A DNA stretch of 18,010 bases from Deltaproteobacteria bacterium (GCA_019309815.1 JAFDFO010000028.1:1-18010), one strand, 5' to 3'. Positions 1-7,378 are shown, numbered from the stretch's first letter. Notes: generated by a model from the letters alone, not told the origin. A program made the numbers and translations.

Positions 1-261
1 GGATCAGGGAGCTATGTTGGATTGTTGGTTTTCGTGGGCTTGTTTTTCGGGTTGCATTACGTAAGCAGTTCATTCTCTATTCTTTCGTCTTTTTCCGTTG
101 TGGGCATTCTTGTGTGTTATGCTGCTATTAATGTGACGATTGCTGGAATGGTTGTTAACTGGAAAATGAGAGAGCTTAACCTTCGGAGCACCTTGGTTAT
201 TACCAGCTTAGTCCTAACCATGTTTATTGGAGAGACTGTGATTTTGAAAATGATCGGCTGA
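1..261 (+). CDS. Membrane protein, C-terminal part (5' truncated by window edge)
   Basis: The frame is open from the first base to a TGA at 259-261, so only the last 86 codons are visible. A TTG at 22 could serve as a start, but no ribosome binding site supports it, and the open frame continues upstream. The visible part is strongly hydrophobic, with about three membrane-spanning stretches (residues about 6-20, 28-50 and 62-83) separated by a short basic loop containing NWKMREL. I do not recognise the family. The downstream lipoprotein gene starts 21 bases later on the same strand, so the two may be co-transcribed. Confidence 0.55.
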   Translation, partial: GSGSYVGLLVFVGLFFGLHYVSSSFSILSSFSVVGILVCYAAINVTIAGMVVNWKMRELNLRSTLVITSLVLTMFIGETVILKMIG

Positions 262-282
262 TCATGGATGTGGAGGATCACC

Positions 283-1428
283 ATGAATAGGGTAAAAAGA
301 AAAGAGCGTTTCATGTATATTAATGAAAGAATTTACAAGATCGTGGCCTGCTTTGTTGCACTGATGGTGTTGGGTTTTGGCATTGCCTGTGATTGGGAGT
401 GGGGTACCGATGAAGACGAAGATGATGCCAATATTGAAGAAGAGGTTGTTACCGAAGAGGTTCTTACTTTTGAAGTAATCATTACGGATTCCGATGGAGA
501 AGGAACAGTGGTAGACCTGGGATCCGATACAACTATCACCTTCCGAGTCGAGGATGAGAGCGGGAGTCCCATTCCGGAGACTATCGTAAGATTTATGTCA
601 GACGGGGAACATTTCAATGCAATGGTTTATGATTCGTCCGGCGAATACCTGCCCGCGTTGTACTTTGGTACGCTTAGCGACGGTTCCTCGCAACAAGCTG
701 ATCTTCAATTCCTGGGCCTTAATCAAGCATATGCCTTTGACCCCTTTACAATTACGGTTACTCTTATTGGAGTTGCAGAAGACACAATAGCTTATGACGC
801 CCCGTCAAGTGAAGGGCATTTCGATCTTGAAGATATGTTTGATGAATCATTTACGACAGTCTGTGTTGATAAAGAAGGACTGGAAGACTTCAGTGTGTTT
901 AGATCTGCGTTAGACAGTGCAAAGGTCGGCATTGTTGACACACCACTAGGCGGGTTTTTCTTCTGGGGAGCCAACTCTGTTTCGGTCGGTACAGCAGTTG
1001 AGACGCTGGCGAATAAGATATTTGAAGACTATGATCCGGACACGGAGTACCTTGTTGAGATATTGACTACAAGCGACGGGGATTTTGCATTTTTCAAAAA
1101 CACTGGTAAGACTTGCGGCGGTGACGGTTGGAAGCTCTATGGTCAACGTGTCTGCACCGCATGCGTTTTACAGGTCTGGGTTGGTGGTGCAAAGGTGGGC
1201 TCACTTGTATATCAAGGTGACCGGGTCTACATGGGATCTTACTCAGGCACACGCACGGTGGGTGTATACCGTGAGTGTGACGGAGAAGTCACTGCTGTTA
1301 CATGTTCTTCCGTCAATCCCGGCCCTGATCATGATGTAACTGCCTACCTTGATACGTGTACTCAAACCTCAGGGACAGGTCACATTGAAGTGCAGGGTGT
1401 TACGCAATCTACGGTGCCGTGTGACTAG
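283..1428 (+). CDS. Secreted acidic lipoprotein with Ig-like domain, unknown function
   Basis: This encodes 381 residues. The ATG at 283 is preferred because TGGAGG (271-276) lies seven bases upstream; the earlier ATG at 268 would overlap that site. A basic N-terminus and hydrophobic stretch end in GFGIAC, a loose lipobox with Cys36, so the protein is probably a lipoprotein. A run of Asp/Glu follows (about 41-60). Residues about 65-165 read like a bacterial Ig-like beta domain, with alternating hydrophobic strands and SGSPIPETIVRF. The C-terminal half has many cysteines (CVDKEG, CGGDG, CTAC, CDGE), suggesting disulfides in an extracytoplasmic domain. No catalytic motif is seen. The TAG stop lies inside the terminal inverted repeat of the element at 1426-1550, so the present C-terminus may be secondary. 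I do not recognise the family. Confidence 0.75.
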   Translation: MNRVKRKERFMYINERIYKIVACFVALMVLGFGIACDWEWGTDEDEDDANIEEEVVTEEVLTFEVIITDSDGEGTVVDLGSDTTITFRVEDESGSPIPETIVRFMSDGEHFNAMVYDSSGEYLPALYFGTLSDGSSQQADLQFLGLNQAYAFDPFTITVTLIGVAEDTIAYDAPSSEGHFDLEDMFDESFTTVCVDKEGLEDFSVFRSALDSAKVGIVDTPLGGFFFWGANSVSVGTAVETLANKIFEDYDPDTEYLVEILTTSDGDFAFFKNTGKTCGGDGWKLYGQRVCTACVLQVWVGGAKVGSLVYQGDRVYMGSYSGTRTVGVYRECDGEVTAVTCSSVNPGPDHDVTAYLDTCTQTSGTGHIEVQGVTQSTVPCD

Positions 1429-1550
1429 AAGCCGACTCAAGAACCCGTCTGATGTCCGATGGTCCCGCCATAGGCGGGACGCCCCCGACGACAGGCTCGG
1501 GATTTTCAACCTGCCCTCGAACCTGGTCCGGAATTTTGAGACGGCTTCTA
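1426..1550. mobile_element. MITE-like element A with terminal inverted repeats
   Basis: The ends TAGAAGCCGACTCAAGA (1426-1442) and TTTTGAGACGGCTTCTA (1534-1550) are inverted copies matching at 15 of 17 positions. The dinucleotide TA at each outer edge could be a target duplication. Inside is a perfect 8-bp hairpin (GTCCCGCC ATA GGCGGGAC, 1462-1480). There is no coding capacity. The same terminal sequence bounds the elements at 3900-4116 and 8736-8877. The left end overlaps the stop codon of the lipoprotein gene. Confidence 0.5.
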
Positions 1551-1859
1551 CCGTCAAGGAAAATCACGCTCGCGGAAATATTGTGAGCCCTGGATTCTAA
1601 GGGGTTTGTGAAGTTGTCGATCCTCTCGACCTCATTTAAGATCGTTTTTCGTTGAATTCTCAGCCCCATTTCGATAATAGGTGGATGCCGTTATGTCTCG
1701 ACTAATTAGGGTGCTGGAAAGCGTTTTTGGAAAACTCTGGCCTTCAAATATCCAAGACTGTAGACAGACATGTTTAGTTTGCGGCCACTGAAACCAGGCC
1801 GAATATCTTGTGTCTAACAGCCATTCGTCACTCACACTTTCGGGAGCGAGGTAGCAAAG
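1551..1859. other. Intergenic stretch without recognisable gene
   Basis: About 310 bases lie between element A and the ankyrin-hydrolase gene. No ORF of credible composition was found, and no strong promoter or hairpin. The only clear signal is GAGGT at 1848-1852, a ribosome binding site seven bases before the next ATG at 1860. The promoter of that gene must lie here or further upstream but could not be assigned. Confidence 0.4.
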
Positions 1860-3812
1860 ATGAAACCATGTTGGCGCATGACGATTGTTCTTGCAGTAAT
1901 CTTGGTGCTGATGTCGCCTTTTGCACATGCAGACGACAAGAACGAGAAGTTGCTACAGGCTGTGAAAGAAGGAGACACTGATAAACTCAAGGCGTTGATA
2001 GGAAAAGGCGCAGACGCCAACGCAAAAGACATACTTGGCAGCCCAGCTTTGATTGGTGCGGCTTGTGCAGGGCACACCGAGATGGTGGAAGCCCTACTTT
2101 CGGCTGGCGCAGACGTTGACGCCAAGGGCGCCCTGGTTGACTCGACAGCTTTGATTTGTGCCGCTTCTGAGGGCCACACAGAGAGCGTGAAAGCCTTGCT
2201 TGCGGCTGGCGCAGACATTAATGCCAAGAACGAGTATGGCCAATCAGCCTTGTATTTAGGTGCGCAGGGGTGCCACACGGAGAGTGTGAAAGCCTTGCTT
2301 GAAGCTGGTGCAGACGTCAAGGCTGAAACCGTGAACGGCAACACGGCTTTGAGGGTGGCAGAGCTAATGGGTTGCACCAAGGGCGTTCAATTGCTCAAGA
2401 AAGGAGCATCGACCGGGCCGTCAAGGGGAAAGGTTTATCGAGCACCCGTTGTGGTCACTCCTAAGCCTAAGAAAAGCCCTGAAAAGGTCAAACCAGAGAT
2501 TGTGGCCGATGCCAAGAGCGAAAAGGTCTATCGAGCGCCCGTTGTGGTTACTCCTAAGCCAAAGAAAAGCCCTAAGAAGGTGAAACCAGAGATTGTGGCC
2601 GCCGATGCCGGGAGCGAACGTGTATCGGCTGGAGAGATACCACCTGTCGGAACCTTTACGATCAATCTGGGCTCATTCAGGCAAAAGCAGGGTGCTGACC
2701 GATACATTGAGGAACTGAAAAAGGGGGGGATTGACGCGTTTGGCTGGGAGGTCAATCTCCCTGGAAAGGGAAGATGGTACCGCGTCTCCGCAGGGCGTTT
2801 TCCCACACGTCAGGAAGCAGTGAATTACACGAAAAAGCTGAACCAAGAAGGAATATCCGGGACGTTTATTACAAAGATTATCGAATTGAAGTCAGCGGGG
2901 AATATTATAAGAAGAGTTGTAAAGAAAGAAACTTCATTCATGAGTGAAGGCTTGTGCCTAGAAGGGGTTTTATATCTTCCAGAGGCCTACCAGGAGGGAG
3001 ATAAGATGCCCGCAGTGATTGTTGGAGGCTCATGGACGACGGTCAAAGAGCAGATGGCGGGAACTTACGCAAGAGAACTTGCCAAAACGGGGTTCATCAC
3101 TTTGGCATTTGATCATCGCTTCTTTGGCGAAAGCGAAGGCGAGCCAAGGGGATATGAATCGCCAAAGCATAAAATAGAGGATTTCAAGAATGCTTTGACC
3201 TACCTGCAAGAGCTGCCATTTGTTAAAGAAGACAAAATTGGCGCTTTGGGTGTTTGCGCAAGCTCTGGATATCTTGCCAACGTTGCCGCAGAAGACAACA
3301 GACTGAAAGCCACTGTATTGGTTGCTCCGTGGCTTCATGATGCAGAGACAGTGGAAGTCATGTACGGAGGCAAAGAAGGTGTCCAAAAGCGTATCAAAGC
3401 GGGGCTTGATGCCAAGAAGCAATATGAACAAACCGGTGAAGTCCAATATGTCCCCAAAATTAGTGCTACTGATGAAGACGCGGCAATGTTCGGTAAGTAT
3501 GACTATTACTTAAATCCCAAAAGGGGTGGTATACCTGAGTGGGGGAAAAAGTTTGCCGTGATGTCGTGGCCAGGCTGGTTAGAATTCAACCCAATGACTA
3601 CGGCAAAACAGATTAAATCGCCGGTGCTGATCATTCAATCTGAAGAAGCAGCGTTGCCTGACACGGCAAGAGCATTCTATAAAGATCTCTCTGGCAAGAA
3701 GGAAATCTACTGGATGAAAGGAACTCAGTTTGATTTCTATGACGGCGAGGCGCAGGTTAGGGAAGCGGTAAAGAAAGCATCAGAGTTTTTCAAAGAGAAT
3801 TTGACAAACTAA
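1860..3812 (+). CDS. Secreted ankyrin repeat - SPOR - alpha/beta hydrolase fusion protein
   Basis: This encodes 650 residues. A signal peptide covers about 1-24 (cleavage near AHA-DD). About five ankyrin repeats follow (27-182; signatures such as GHTESVKALLAAGADINAK). Two nearly identical linker repeats rich in Pro and Lys come next (191-221 and 222-253). A SPOR domain occupies 263-340 (FTINLGSFRQKQGADRY ... GRWYRVSAGRF); this family binds glycan strands lacking stem peptides at septal peptidoglycan. Residues about 355-648 form an alpha/beta hydrolase resembling dienelactone hydrolase/YcjY-type enzymes (PAVIVGGSW, DHRFFGESEG, nucleophile-elbow region GVCASSG at 464-470, APWLHDAE). The elbow reads G-x-C rather than G-x-S, so the nucleophile could be Cys466. 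At the usual catalytic His position the sequence is GTQFDFYD (621-628), with no His. Activity and substrate are therefore uncertain. The site is inferred to be periplasmic. A terminator follows 30 bases downstream, so the gene is probably monocistronic. Confidence 0.9.
   Translation: MKPCWRMTIVLAVILVLMSPFAHADDKNEKLLQAVKEGDTDKLKALIGKGADANAKDILGSPALIGAACAGHTEMVEALLSAGADVDAKGALVDSTALICAASEGHTESVKALLAAGADINAKNEYGQSALYLGAQGCHTESVKALLEAGADVKAETVNGNTALRVAELMGCTKGVQLLKKGASTGPSRGKVYRAPVVVTPKPKKSPEKVKPEIVADAKSEKVYRAPVVVTPKPKKSPKKVKPEIVAADAGSERVSAGEIPPVGTFTINLGSFRQKQGADRYIEELKKGGIDAFGWEVNLPGKGRWYRVSAGRFPTRQEAVNYTKKLNQEGISGTFITKIIELKSAGNIIRRVVKKETSFMSEGLCLEGVLYLPEAYQEGDKMPAVIVGGSWTTVKEQMAGTYARELAKTGFITLAFDHRFFGESEGEPRGYESPKHKIEDFKNALTYLQELPFVKEDKIGALGVCASSGYLANVAAEDNRLKATVLVAPWLHDAETVEVMYGGKEGVQKRIKAGLDAKKQYEQTGEVQYVPKISATDEDAAMFGKYDYYLNPKRGGIPEWGKKFAVMSWPGWLEFNPMTTAKQIKSPVLIIQSEEAALPDTARAFYKDLSGKKEIYWMKGTQFDFYDGEAQVREAVKKASEFFKENLTN
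2430..2618 (+). repeat. In-frame tandem duplication of a 31-32 residue linker
   Basis: Two direct copies (2430-2522 and 2523-2618) each encode a segment starting KVYRAPVVVTPKPKKSP. They differ by a few substitutions and one inserted codon. The duplication lengthens the flexible Pro/Lys-rich linker between the ankyrin repeats and the SPOR domain. High nucleotide identity suggests it is recent or kept similar by recombination. Confidence 0.9.
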
Positions 3813-3844
3813 CATAACAAGTACCTTTCAAGGATTCGGACAAA

Positions 3845-3877
3845 AGAGGCAGGGTCATGCTTGGCCCTGCCTCTTTG
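3845..3877 (+). terminator. Intrinsic terminator after the hydrolase fusion gene
   Basis: A perfect 10-bp stem AGAGGCAGGG / CCCTGCCTCT (3845-3854 and 3865-3874) with a 10-base loop is followed by a short TTG run. It lies 32 bases after the stop codon at 3812. The U tract is weak, but stem strength and position fit termination of the plus-strand gene. Confidence 0.7.
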
Positions 3878-3899
3878 CTCACAGATATATAACGGTCAC

Positions 3900-4116
3900 A
3901 CTAGAAGCTATCTCAAAAACACATTTAAGGCTTGGTAGTCTAGTCGGCAAGCCTCAAAGAGCGGGAGTAATGGAGTGATGGAGTACTGGAAAAGAACGAA
4001 AGAACAACTGCTTTTTTCATAACCAACACTCCAATACTCCAGTACTCCAACACTCCGGAATTAGTCTGCCGTCTCGGCTTTGAAGCCTGATTGGGATTTT
4101 TGAGATAGCTTCTAGT
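3900..4116. mobile_element. MITE-like element B with perfect 20-bp terminal inverted repeats
   Basis: The 20 bases at 3900-3919 (ACTAGAAGCTATCTCAAAAA) are an exact inverted copy of 4097-4116. The element is 217 bp and non-coding. Its interior is a large imperfect palindrome built from octamers (see the separate entry). Both outer edges carry CTAG, possibly a palindromic target. The last base of the right end is the first base of the TAA stop (on the minus strand) of the propeller/TSP3 gene. Homologous ends bound the elements at 1426-1550 and 8736-8877. No transposase is present, so mobilisation would have to occur in trans. Confidence 0.65.
3964..4058. repeat. Inverted arrays of an 8-bp tandem repeat
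   Basis: The left arm holds three exact-phase octamers GGAGTAAT, GGAGTGAT, GGAGTACT plus GG (3964-3989). The right arm holds four octamers CCAACACT, CCAATACT, CCAGTACT, CCAACACT then CCGG (4023-4058). The right arm is the inverted complement family of the left, so the block can fold into a long hairpin or cruciform around a 33-base centre. It forms the core of element B. Confidence 0.8.
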
Positions 4117-6224
4117 TAAAAGTCATCGTCCCCACCACCCCCACCACCAATGTCCTTGTCATCTGTCGTGGCACGGTCACCAACTCGAGCAGCCTCATGG
4201 ACGCCATCGGGATCACTGTAAGCTTCAATGGCGTCATCAACCCCACCAGGGGCGGGGTAAACGTCTCCAGCAACGGCTGCAGCCGTCACAGTGTAAGGCG
4301 CCGCCACAGCCACACCAGTGACAGCGTCAACGCCTCCAGGGGCCGGGTAAACCCGCCAAAAAACCGGCGAGTAAACCTCGCCAGAGACTGAATCTTCAGC
4401 CGGCCCGGCTATGTCATCAGCGGTAGGGGCCTCAGGAAGACTGCTATCCTCAGTTATGCCGGTAGAGTCTCTGGGGGAGGCTGGGGTTGCCACAGTGCCA
4501 GGGACTACTACAGCATCATCGCTGACAGCATCAGCAGCGCTGTCAGCGTCACCATCAGCAGCGTCAGCACCCACGGCGCCGGCAGCGGTGCCCACAGGGA
4601 GGTCAACGTTTGTGTCCGCAGCATCTTCAACGAGGCCAGCTGTCTCATCAGCGCGGCTGTCTATGATTCCGTCGCCATCCGTGTCCACATCCTTGCAGTC
4701 CGGGATTCCATCGCTGTCACTGTCCGTATCAGCAACGCCGCATCCGCAAATACCCGGTTCGGTCTTGTCAGGATCATCCGGACAGTCTTCCTTGCAGTCC
4801 AGAGTTCCGTCACGATCGGTGTCCATATCAGCAACACCACAACCGCATTCACCCGGCTCAGTCTTGGCAGGATCATCCGGGCATCCGTCGTTACACCCCA
4901 AGGTGCCGTCACCGTCGGCGTCCGTATCAGCAACGCCGCAACCACATTGGCCCGGCTCAGTCTTGTTCGGATCATCTGGGCAGCTGTCCTCGCAGTCAGG
5001 AGTCTTATCATCATCACTGTCCTTGTCAGCAATGCTGCATCCGCAAATACCCGGTTCGGTCTTGTCAGGATCATCCCGGCACTCATCCAGGCAGTCCGGG
5101 GTGCCGTCACCGTCACTGTCGGTATCAACAAGACCGCAGCCGCACAAACCCGGCTCAATCTTGTCCGGGTCCTGCGGACATTTGTCTTCGGAGTCCAGGG
5201 TTCCATCGCCATCACTATCTATGTAGACAGCACCGTATCCCGACTGCCCTATCTCGCTCCTGAATACACCTCTCCCGGCCGTGCCGGCATAAAGCGTGCC
5301 AATGGCAAGGCATTCGATTTCCATATTCGTCAGGCCTTTGTTAATGGCGGTCCAGGCGTCTCCCCAATTGGTACTTCCGAACACGCCTCCACCATACGTG
5401 CCGACATAGAGGGCACTTGTATCCTTGGAATCAATAGCTATGCAGCGTACTTTGGTATTTGTCAGGCCCTTGTTGACAGCGATCCACTTGTTCCCGCCAT
5501 CCGTGCTCCTGTACACGCCTCCCCGCGTTCCTACGTAGACCATGTTCGGCGTCACGGGGTCAACGGCCAAGGCGTGGACCGTGCCTTCGTCGAGGCCGGA
5601 ATTGACGGCCGTCCAGCTACCGCCCCCATCGATGCTTCTAAAAGCGCCTCCTCCTGTCCCGGCATAAAGAGTTGTTGAGGCGCTTCGACTAATGGCCAGG
5701 CATCCAACTTCCGTGTTGGCAAGGCCGGCATTGATGGCAGTCCATTTAAGGCCCCCATCGGTGCTCTTGAAAACACCTCCCCCCCACGTCCCAGCATAAA
5801 CCGTGTTTGGTACCCAAGGATCAACTGCAAGACATCCAACATCGGTGTTGGTCAGGCCGGCATTGATGGCGGTCCAATGAATCCCGCCATCATTACTCTT
5901 AAAAACACCCCGGCCGGTGCCCGCGTACAGCGTGCTCGGGCTCAGGGGATCAATGGCAAGGGCTTCTACGGACTCGGATGACAAGGCATTCTTAAAGGTG
6001 TTCCACTCGGTCCCGGCGTTGGAGCTTCTGAAAACACCGCTTCCGTACGTTCCCGCATAAATGGTCGTTGGCGTGACGGGATCAACAACGAGAGCGTTGA
6101 CCCATGAACGATCAGGTCCAATGCTCGTCCATTCATCGGCTTTCGCAGGGGCTGCGCCCGAAATCGCGATTCCGAATGTAACAAGAAGCACTGGAATGAT
6201 ACCAAGTTGCCAGCCGGTACGCAT
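4116..6224 (-). CDS. Secreted beta-propeller protein with thrombospondin type-3 repeats
   Basis: This encodes 702 residues from the ATG at 6224, chosen because GAGGA lies eight bases upstream; a TTG at 6239 would add five residues. A signal peptide covers about 1-30 (cleavage near AKA-DE). Residues about 32-325 contain seven repeats of about 43 residues of BNR/sortilin-like type, with WTAIN, VYAGT and GGVFKSTDGG motifs, predicting a seven-bladed beta-propeller. Residues about 336-523 are six TSP3-like units of period 33, with D-x-D-x-DG-D Ca-binding loops and CPDDPDKTEPG-CGCG cores. Such repeats bind calcium and stiffen extracellular proteins. The rest is Asp/Ala/Val-rich low complexity with two VYPAPGGVD copies, ending GGGGGGDDDF. 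No sorting domain or catalytic site is recognised. The gene starts 11 bases after the META lipoprotein stop, so the two are likely co-transcribed. A surface or secreted structural or adhesive role is inferred. Confidence 0.9.
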   Translation of the reverse strand: MRTGWQLGIIPVLLVTFGIAISGAAPAKADEWTSIGPDRSWVNALVVDPVTPTTIYAGTYGSGVFRSSNAGTEWNTFKNALSSESVEALAIDPLSPSTLYAGTGRGVFKSNDGGIHWTAINAGLTNTDVGCLAVDPWVPNTVYAGTWGGGVFKSTDGGLKWTAINAGLANTEVGCLAISRSASTTLYAGTGGGAFRSIDGGGSWTAVNSGLDEGTVHALAVDPVTPNMVYVGTRGGVYRSTDGGNKWIAVNKGLTNTKVRCIAIDSKDTSALYVGTYGGGVFGSTNWGDAWTAINKGLTNMEIECLAIGTLYAGTAGRGVFRSEIGQSGYGAVYIDSDGDGTLDSEDKCPQDPDKIEPGLCGCGLVDTDSDGDGTPDCLDECRDDPDKTEPGICGCSIADKDSDDDKTPDCEDSCPDDPNKTEPGQCGCGVADTDADGDGTLGCNDGCPDDPAKTEPGECGCGVADMDTDRDGTLDCKEDCPDDPDKTEPGICGCGVADTDSDSDGIPDCKDVDTDGDGIIDSRADETAGLVEDAADTNVDLPVGTAAGAVGADAADGDADSAADAVSDDAVVVPGTVATPASPRDSTGITEDSSLPEAPTADDIAGPAEDSVSGEVYSPVFWRVYPAPGGVDAVTGVAVAAPYTVTAAAVAGDVYPAPGGVDDAIEAYSDPDGVHEAARVGDRATTDDKDIGGGGGGDDDF
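4665..5219 (-). repeat. 99-bp period TSP3-coding repeat array
   Basis: About five and a half in-frame units of 99 bp encode calcium-binding TSP3 modules of the propeller protein. Units diverge at the DNA level but keep the DGDGT-DC and CPDDPDKTEPG cores. Long open frames on other strands and frames across this block are by-products of the repeat composition. Confidence 0.85.
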
Positions 6225-6235
6225 TGTCATATTCC

Positions 6236-7201
6236 TCAATGTTCAGGTTGGCCTTTTGCGAACTTCATAATGCCGCTATCCATTCGCATGGAAAGATACA
6301 GGAATTCCCCTTCCAACACAAAACCGTAGATTTGGCCCAGACTGCGGAGATAGGTATCATACAGCGATCCGGGCGGGCAGGCGGCCATGGTGGTGCCGGC
6401 AATGTCTATGGTGAGTGCACCCCCTTCGAGGGTGTAGGTGCCGAATCCGCTGTTGCAGTCCGCCCGAATACTCACTGCCCCGTCAGGCTTCAGCTCAAGG
6501 GTGTATTTGAGTGGATCGTCAACCAGGTCTCTTGTGTCATTCATCCATTGGATTTCTATGAGGTTCCATTTTACATCAACGATTGGGGAGTGTGCACCGG
6601 CGTCACCTGCAGCAGCGGGCGTAGCTGCCGGGCTCAGCACCAATCGATCTGCCTGCAGGGCATATTTTCGTTCCTCCTGCTGAGTGGGGCAGCACATCGG
6701 ATCGTCCTCACGATGCCCCACCATATCCACGAAAACACTCCCGTCTCGGATAGACACAGAGTTGATCTTGACCCTGTCCCCGAGGCTTGCAGATGCTACG
6801 TTGGTCCAACTGTCAGCTTCTTGCAGGACAAGTACGAGGTCGAAGAAGGTGCCGCTGCCGCCGGCGTTTGTGGTGAGGATCAGTGCTGCCGCATTCTGCT
6901 CGTCTATCCTGCCGAAGGCGATCGTATCGAGTAGCATTACTACGGTTTCCGAGGCCGAACCGGGTGCAGCAGGCTCGCGGTATTGACCATTCGTTAGCGT
7001 GACGGTGTCCGACTGCGTCCATTTCGACCGGTACGTGGTGTTTGCCAGTTGATTGCGTAATAGCCATGTCCGCGAGATATCATTGTCACCTTCCTGCGGA
7101 GGGCTACTTGCGGAACGGGCACCGGGGGTGGAAGCACACGCTGTCAGGCAAAAGATGCAGATGGTGGTGACAAGAAGCGAGATGCAGGGTTTTCCACGCA
7201 T
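6236..7201 (-). CDS. META-domain lipoprotein
   Basis: This encodes 321 residues. GAGGA lies seven bases before the ATG. A short basic start and hydrophobic stretch end in LTAC (Cys22), a good lipobox, so it is an envelope lipoprotein. Residues about 45-190 form a domain recognisable from many bacterial lipoproteins (VTLTNGQY, NAGGSGTFFDLVLVL, ASLGDRVKINSVSIRDG). Residues about 210-316 are a META (DUF306, HslJ-like) domain: WNLIEI, ADCNSGFGTYTLEGG, TTMAACPPGS. META domains occur in E. coli HslJ, linked to novobiocin resistance and stress, but their biochemical role is not settled. The TGA stop lies in the leader of the propeller/TSP3 gene, giving an 11-base gap that implies co-transcription. 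No enzyme function is claimed. Confidence 0.85.
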   Translation of the reverse strand: MRGKPCISLLVTTICIFCLTACASTPGARSASSPPQEGDNDISRTWLLRNQLANTTYRSKWTQSDTVTLTNGQYREPAAPGSASETVVMLLDTIAFGRIDEQNAAALILTTNAGGSGTFFDLVLVLQEADSWTNVASASLGDRVKINSVSIRDGSVFVDMVGHREDDPMCCPTQQEERKYALQADRLVLSPAATPAAAGDAGAHSPIVDVKWNLIEIQWMNDTRDLVDDPLKYTLELKPDGAVSIRADCNSGFGTYTLEGGALTIDIAGTTMAACPPGSLYDTYLRSLGQIYGFVLEGEFLYLSMRMDSGIMKFAKGQPEH

Positions 7202-7269
7202 AAGCCATCCTCTCAGGGGCTTAACTCATCATCCAACGCAACAGTCGTCTCCCACTGTCCCTTGCTACA

Positions 7270-7298
7270 AGTATTCCTGATTGTGGGTTGTTTTGCAA
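7270..7298 (-). promoter_or_regulatory. Possible promoter for the META lipoprotein operon
   Basis: Read on the minus strand, TTGCAA (7293-7298) and AATACT (7270-7275) are 17 bases apart, each matching four of six sigma-70 consensus positions. It lies about 70 bases before the lipoprotein start and just after the hairpin at 7340-7378. This is a weak sequence-only call. Confidence 0.3.
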
Positions 7299-7339
7299 CA
7301 GTGGGGCTGAAAAACCCCGGCGGATGCCCTGGCCTAATG

Positions 7340-7378
7340 AGAAAACGGGTTAGACAGTCATGGTCTAACCCGTTTTCT
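7340..7378 (-). terminator. Strong hairpin between lipoprotein genes, likely terminator
   Basis: A perfect 16-bp inverted repeat, AGAAAACGGGTTAGAC and its complement (7340-7355 and 7363-7378), has a 7-base loop. It lies 57 bases downstream of the TPR lipoprotein stop on the minus strand. The arm ends in TTTTCT on either strand, but no further T run follows. It probably ends transcription of the TPR lipoprotein gene or protects its mRNA, and it separates that gene from the META operon. Confidence 0.6.

Noticed and set aside
1832..2380. Minus-strand 182-codon frame opposite the ankyrin repeats
   Set aside because: Its internal repetition reflects the ankyrin-coding repeats on the plus strand, and no independent start signal is seen.
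3964..4058. Octamer repeats considered as an iteron origin or CRISPR
   Set aside because: There is no replication gene nearby, the repeats are too short, and they sit inside a TIR-bounded element.
4665..5219. Regular 99-bp repeats considered as a CRISPR-like array
   Set aside because: The repeats are in-frame coding units with protein-level conservation, and there is no repeat-spacer pattern or cas gene.
4411..5226. Long plus-strand open frame of 271 codons opposite the propeller/TSP3 gene
   Set aside because: Its Ser/Pro-rich translation mirrors the repetitive minus-strand TSP3 and Ala/Asp-rich codons. It has no domain, and the minus-strand frame has a signal peptide and recognisable repeats.
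6224..6934. Plus-strand 236-codon frame opposite the META lipoprotein
   Set aside because: It overlaps a gene with a clear lipobox, META domain and ribosome binding site. The translation has no coherent domain.
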